From an uncultured Rhodocyclaceae bacterium (GTDB lineage: Bacteria > Pseudomonadota > Gammaproteobacteria > Burkholderiales > Rhodocyclaceae), in assembly GCA_937892345.1 (NCBI GenBank), contig CALAGF010000262.1:1-8145 (forward strand): DNA of 8,145 bases, given 5' to 3'. The notes under the pieces are model-generated. The model was given only the letters and a program-made list of their open reading frames with translations. It did not search any database and had not been told where the DNA came from. Below are positions 5,262-8,145 of this stretch, one piece after another; the stretch's first letter is position 1, and each line of letters begins with the position of its first letter. The translations under genes and the position numbers were made by a program.

Positions 5262-6517
5262 GCGGGCTTCAGCGGTAGTTCGATGCGGGCGAGCGCGCCG
5301 CCATCGTCGGGGTTGAGCAAGAGCAGGCGGCCGCCCAGTTGTTCAATGGCCGAGCGGGTCAGCATCAGGCCGACACCGCTGCCTTTTTCGTGGGCGGGCA
5401 GGGCGGTGCGCCCGCCAATGGCGAGAACCGCTTCCGGGAAACCCGGACCGGCATCGTGAATTTCGATATCGATCTGGGTGCTGCCCCAGGCCAGTCGGAT
5501 TTCCAGCGGCGAATGGCTGGCGTTCGCGCCATTATTCAGCAGGTTGAGTACGGCCTGCTCCAGCCGTGGATCGATGATGATCTCCGGCGCACTGCCGTCG
5601 CTGCAACGAATCAGGCGGCTTGCTGCCTGCGGCCTGACAGCATGCCAGTGCTGGCGTAGCCCATCCAGCCAACGGTCGACCGGCTGAATCAGCGGATTTT
5701 CGAGGCGCTCGTTGCCGCCACGGCGCGTAAGGCTGGTAAGAATTTCCTTGCAGATACCGATCTGCTGGCGAATCAGCGCGATGTCGGCCCGGTTTTCTGC
5801 CGACAGGCTGGCATCGCGGGCCATTTCTCCGGCAGCCAGCGCCATGGTTGCCAGCGGTGTGCCCAATTCATGCGCGGCGCCCGCCGCCAGCGTACCCATC
5901 GCCATCACCCGCTCGTCGCGCATGGCCTGTTCACGCGCTTCTGCCAGCGCCGCGTCGCGCTTGCGGATCATCTGGGTCATATGCAGGATCACCCAGCCGA
6001 TCATCAGTGCCGATACCGTAAAGGTCAGCCACATGCCGGTCAGGTGGAGGCGGGTGGCGCGGCTGGCATCCGCAATCGAGAGCGGCAGGTAATACACCAT
6101 CAGCAGCGAATACGCGGCAATCGCGGTCGTGCCCACCAGCAGCACATGGCACCGGGGCAGGGTGAGTGCGGCGATGGCGACTGGTGGCAGGAGCAGGGAA
6201 ACCAGCGGATTGGTCGCGCCGCCGCTGAAAAATACCAGCGCAGAGAGCGCGGCGATATCAAGCAGCAACTGACTGGCCAACTCTCCGGCACTCGCAGCTT
6301 TTGCCTTGTGCAGATGCCAGTGAATCGGCAGATTCAGCAATCCGGTGGCGACGATGATGCCGAGCATCGGCCATTGCGGGAGGGGCAAGTCGAGCAAGGC
6401 TGGCGCCAGCATCACCAGCAGCGCAGTCAGGGACAACACAATCCACCGGCTGATCACCAGGCGGCGCAGGTTGTCGAGATGTTCCGAATTGTCCGCGATG
6501 CAGAAGGTGAAAGGCAT
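5258..6517 (-). CDS. regB: RegB/PrrB/ActS/RoxS-type membrane redox sensor histidine kinase
   Basis: This is a 419-residue kinase. Six hydrophobic segments (about residues 20-180) include FFSGGATNPLVSLLLPPVA (96-114), the counterpart of the quinone-sensing GGxxNPF loop. The dimerisation domain has the family-typical AAHELGTPLATMA with phospho-acceptor His216. Cys256, in QQIGICKEILTSL, aligns with the redox-active cysteine of Rhodobacter RegB. The ATPase domain shows NLLNNGANAS (325-334), DAGPGF (355-360) and GSGVGL (379-384), so it should be active. I start at ATG 6515-6517 (MPFTFCIADN), because the 69 codons upstream in frame run through the palindrome and the neighbouring gene and do not look like protein. 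The ribosome site is weak. It sits downstream of the methyltransferase-like gene, with a 76-base gap that holds a RegA-type site, and overlaps regA by 4 bases. Confidence 0.93.
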   Translation of the reverse strand: MPFTFCIADNSEHLDNLRRLVISRWIVLSLTALLVMLAPALLDLPLPQWPMLGIIVATGLLNLPIHWHLHKAKAASAGELASQLLLDIAALSALVFFSGGATNPLVSLLLPPVAIAALTLPRCHVLLVGTTAIAAYSLLMVYYLPLSIADASRATRLHLTGMWLTFTVSALMIGWVILHMTQMIRKRDAALAEAREQAMRDERVMAMGTLAAGAAHELGTPLATMALAAGEMARDASLSAENRADIALIRQQIGICKEILTSLTRRGGNERLENPLIQPVDRWLDGLRQHWHAVRPQAASRLIRCSDGSAPEIIIDPRLEQAVLNLLNNGANASHSPLEIRLAWGSTQIDIEIHDAGPGFPEAVLAIGGRTALPAHEKGSGVGLMLTRSAIEQLGGRLLLLNPDDGGALARIELPLKPA

Positions 6518-6561
6518 GTTGCGATTATCCGTGATTTGGTCGCTGCGAAGTCTGAACCGGC

Positions 6562-6580
6562 CTGCGGCACTTTGCCGCAG
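6562..6580. promoter_or_regulatory. RegA/PrrA-type operator upstream of regB (or hairpin)
   Basis: CTGCGGCACTTTGCCGCAG contains GCGGC-N5-GCCGC, and the arms extend to 9 bp each (6561-6569 and 6573-6581) around CTT. Compared with the palindrome at 1625-1643, 16 of 19 bases agree, and two of the three changes are matched across the arms so that symmetry is kept. It lies 44 bases upstream of the regB ATG and 12 bases after the stop of the preceding gene, a position suited to control of regB. Because the stem is stable and has a 3-base loop, an RNA hairpin between the two genes is an alternative, but no T-run follows it on the minus strand. Confidence 0.6.
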
Positions 6581-6593
6581 GCGACTGCGGGAG

Positions 6594-7142
6594 CTAATAC
6601 AGCCAGGGAATGAAACGTTTACTGCGCTGCATGTAGTCGGCGTATGAGTCACCGAAATGGGCCAGACACTCACGCTCGTCTGCCAGTGCGGTGGCCAGCA
6701 GGCACAGGCTGCCGATGAGGGCAAAGGGCAGTCCGCCCAGCCCGGGGTCCTTGAAATAGGCGCCCCAGGTCAGCGCCAGCAGGGAGGCGTACATCGGGTG
6801 GCGAATCCAGCCGAATATGCCGCGGGTTACCAGTGCTTCCGTTTTTTCCCAGTCGTAAAGCGAGGAATCATCCCGTGTGCCACGGGCTTCTCCGTTCTGT
6901 CGCAGGGCGCGGATGCCGGCAATCACCAGCACGATACTGGCCACCAGCAGCACCCAGGAGAGCAGTTGGTGCGCTGCGAACGGATCGTCGCCCCAGACGG
7001 CGAGATTGCGCACGACCAGTGCAAGGATGCATTCCCAGGCAAAGAAACGATAAAAACCGTGGCTGCCGGGCTGGCGTAGCGGCTTGCGCGATAGCCAGAG
7101 CAGCACTGCACTGCCGGCAACAAAGGCAAGGCCTTCCATCAT
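6594..7142 (-). CDS. Isoprenylcysteine carboxyl methyltransferase-like membrane protein
   Basis: This is a 182-residue protein with about four to five membrane helices and the C-terminal signature of the ICMT/PEMT membrane methyltransferase superfamily: TRGIFGWIRHPMYASLL (106-122), ADERECLAHFGDSYADYMQR (154-173) and RFIPWLY at the end. Members use S-adenosylmethionine to methylate a thiol, carboxyl or lipid group at the membrane; bacterial substrates are mostly unknown and none is suggested here. The start is ATG at 7140-7142, overlapping the peptidase stop as ATGA, with a second ATG right after it. The family-like part begins there, and the longer in-frame extension to 7334 overlaps the peptidase and is rejected. 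No Shine-Dalgarno is seen, consistent with coupling. Confidence 0.82.
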   Translation of the reverse strand: MMEGLAFVAGSAVLLWLSRKPLRQPGSHGFYRFFAWECILALVVRNLAVWGDDPFAAHQLLSWVLLVASIVLVIAGIRALRQNGEARGTRDDSSLYDWEKTEALVTRGIFGWIRHPMYASLLALTWGAYFKDPGLGGLPFALIGSLCLLATALADERECLAHFGDSYADYMQRSKRFIPWLY

Positions 7143-8145
7143 TGCTGCGTGAATGCCGTGGTCAGCGCGGCGATCATGGCTGCATGGTCGATGACGCCGG
7201 CACTCTCGCGCACACTGTGCATGGCCCACATCGGCGAACCGACATCGACGCTCGCAATGCCAAGCCGGGCGGCCAGGATGGGACCAATGGTGCTGCCGCA
7301 GCCGAGATCGGTGCGATGGGCATATTGCTGGCACGGGACACCGGCCTTTTCACAAATTGCCATGAAGCGGGCTGCGCTCGCACCATCCGTGCTGTAACGC
7401 TGATTGGCGTTGTGCTTGATCACCGGGCCGGCATTGATCATTACCTTGTGACAAGGCTCGTAGGCGGCAGGGAAATTGGGATGCCAGGCATGCGCCATGT
7501 CGGCACTGATGAAAAAGCTGCGCGCCAACATGCGGCGCTGGTCTTCGGCATCGAGACCACAGGCGCCGGCGATGCGCTGTAGCAGGTCGCCAAGCAGGCT
7601 GCCGCCCGCACCGACAGCGCTTTCAGAACCGACTTCTTCATGGTCAAAGAGCGCCAGCACGCAGGTCTGCGTTGTTTCTCCCGCCGCAATCAAGGCGCTC
7701 AGGCCTGCGTGGCAGGAGGCCAGATTATCGAGCTGGCTGTTGGCGAAAAACTCACGGTCCACACCCCAGAAACTGCCTTTTTGCGTATCGCAGGCGGCCA
7801 GTTCCCAGGTCAGGAGATCGTCGGCATTGACCGCCAGGCGCTCGGCCAGCAACTGCCGGAAGCGATCATCGGCCGGCAATGCGGCATCGCTGGTGCCCAG
7901 CAGCAGAGGCAGTTCGGTCTGCTTGTTGAATTTCAAGCCCTTCTCATTGACCTCGCGGTTCATGTGTATGGCCAGATTGGGCAGGCGGATGAGCGGTTCG
8001 GCAAAATGTACCAGCCGGCTTTCGTGGGTTCGTCCCGCTTTCAGGTGAACCCGGCCGGCCAGCCCGAGATCGCGGTCGGCAAAGGTGGCCAGCAGGGGAC
8101 CGCCATACACCTCGACTCCCAGACGGCACATGCCGCCATGATCTT
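7139..8145 (-). CDS. apeB: M18 family aminopeptidase, N-terminus cut by window edge
   Basis: This is a zinc/cobalt aminopeptidase of the M18 (aspartyl aminopeptidase) family, cytosolic, removing N-terminal residues (often acidic) from peptides. Counting from the Met at 8131, visible motifs are LGVEVYGGPLLATFADRDL (4-22), SQLDNLAS (132-139, bridging Asp), LFDHEEVGSES (161-171, catalytic Glu and metal Glu), ISADMAHAWHPN (208-219, metal Asp) and MHSVRESAG (304-312, metal His). All metal and catalytic residues in this part are intact. The frame continues to the window edge as DHGG before the Met, so that Met is internal. About 90 to 95 residues, including the first metal His (HTDSP block), should lie to the right. 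It overlaps the methyltransferase-like gene by 4 bases. The apeB symbol is that used for the proteobacterial M18 enzyme. Confidence 0.92.
   Translation of the reverse strand, partial: DHGGMCRLGVEVYGGPLLATFADRDLGLAGRVHLKAGRTHESRLVHFAEPLIRLPNLAIHMNREVNEKGLKFNKQTELPLLLGTSDAALPADDRFRQLLAERLAVNADDLLTWELAACDTQKGSFWGVDREFFANSQLDNLASCHAGLSALIAAGETTQTCVLALFDHEEVGSESAVGAGGSLLGDLLQRIAGACGLDAEDQRRMLARSFFISADMAHAWHPNFPAAYEPCHKVMINAGPVIKHNANQRYSTDGASAARFMAICEKAGVPCQQYAHRTDLGCGSTIGPILAARLGIASVDVGSPMWAMHSVRESAGVIDHAAMIAALTTAFTQQ

Noticed and set aside
6520..6532. GATAAT as a -10 box for regB on the minus strand
   Set aside because: It would put the transcription start within a few bases of the ATG and lacks a matching -35.
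6561..6581. Classical intrinsic terminator after the methyltransferase-like gene
   Set aside because: The stem is good (9 bp, 3-base loop), but on the minus strand no T-run follows; the close match to the palindrome at 1625-1643 favours a protein site, though a hairpin role is not excluded.
5870..6613. Plus-strand open frame (247 codons) opposite regB
   Set aside because: It lies fully antisense to the kinase and has low-complexity Gln/Arg-rich content with no motif.
6518..6724. 69-codon N-terminal extension of the kinase
   Set aside because: It would overlap the methyltransferase-like gene and translate through the palindrome, and the residues do not resemble any RegB N-terminus.
7143..7334. 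64-codon N-terminal extension of the methyltransferase-like protein
   Set aside because: It overlaps the conserved C-terminus of the M18 peptidase in another frame; the ATGA start is the natural one.
6833..7582. Plus-strand open frame (249 codons) opposite the methyltransferase-like gene and the peptidase
   Set aside because: It spans the antisense of two well-supported genes and shows no domain.

Overview
The window looks like chromosomal DNA of a betaproteobacterium, possibly Rhodocyclales-like. This is inferred from the RelA, M18 peptidase and RegA/RegB-type sequences, the GC-rich coding and the gene content; no rRNA or other marker is present to fix the taxon. Coding density is high. I see no tRNA, rRNA, CRISPR array, phage gene or insertion sequence.

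Layout. Bases 1 to about 173 hold a minus-strand fragment of an amino-acid-type periplasmic binding protein. It runs into the middle of relA (plus strand, from about 168 to 1061), which keeps only part of the TGS domain and everything C-terminal to it. The two frames share only about 12 bases, so this looks like a contig chimera or a recombination joint, and the first 170 bases should not be read as true neighbours of the rest. A TlpA-like periplasmic thioredoxin (minus, 1071-1562) converges on relA. A 172-base divergent regulatory region (1563-1734) follows. Next is a three-gene plus-strand operon (1735-3287): a membrane-anchored protein of unknown function, an SCO1/SenC/PrrC copper chaperone and a PCu(A)C copper chaperone, ended by a strong intrinsic terminator (3318-3349). 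A putative Na+/H+ antiporter (3435-4700) stands alone and converges on a minus-strand cluster that reads M18 aminopeptidase (cut by the right edge), isoprenylcysteine-methyltransferase-like membrane protein, RegB/PrrB-type sensor kinase and RegA/PrrA-type response regulator. Three of these genes are joined by 4-base ATGA overlaps or are closely spaced.

How it fits together. TlpA, SCO and PCu(A)C proteins cooperate elsewhere in copper delivery to the CuA centre of cytochrome oxidase: TlpA-type thioredoxins reduce the cysteines, PCu(A)C and SCO hand over Cu(I). RegB/RegA (PrrBA, ActSR, RoxSR) is the redox two-component system that controls respiratory genes, and in Rhodobacter it is encoded next to senC/prrC. 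Here the two groups are a few kb apart, but they appear to be linked by DNA sites. A 19-bp palindrome between the thioredoxin and the copper operon (1625-1643) and a 19-bp near-palindrome just upstream of regB (6562-6580) agree at 16 of 19 positions, and both have the GCGRC-N5-GYCGC form known for RegA-family boxes. I infer a RegA-type control circuit over both the copper-delivery genes and its own kinase gene. This pair of sites is the most interesting signal in the window.
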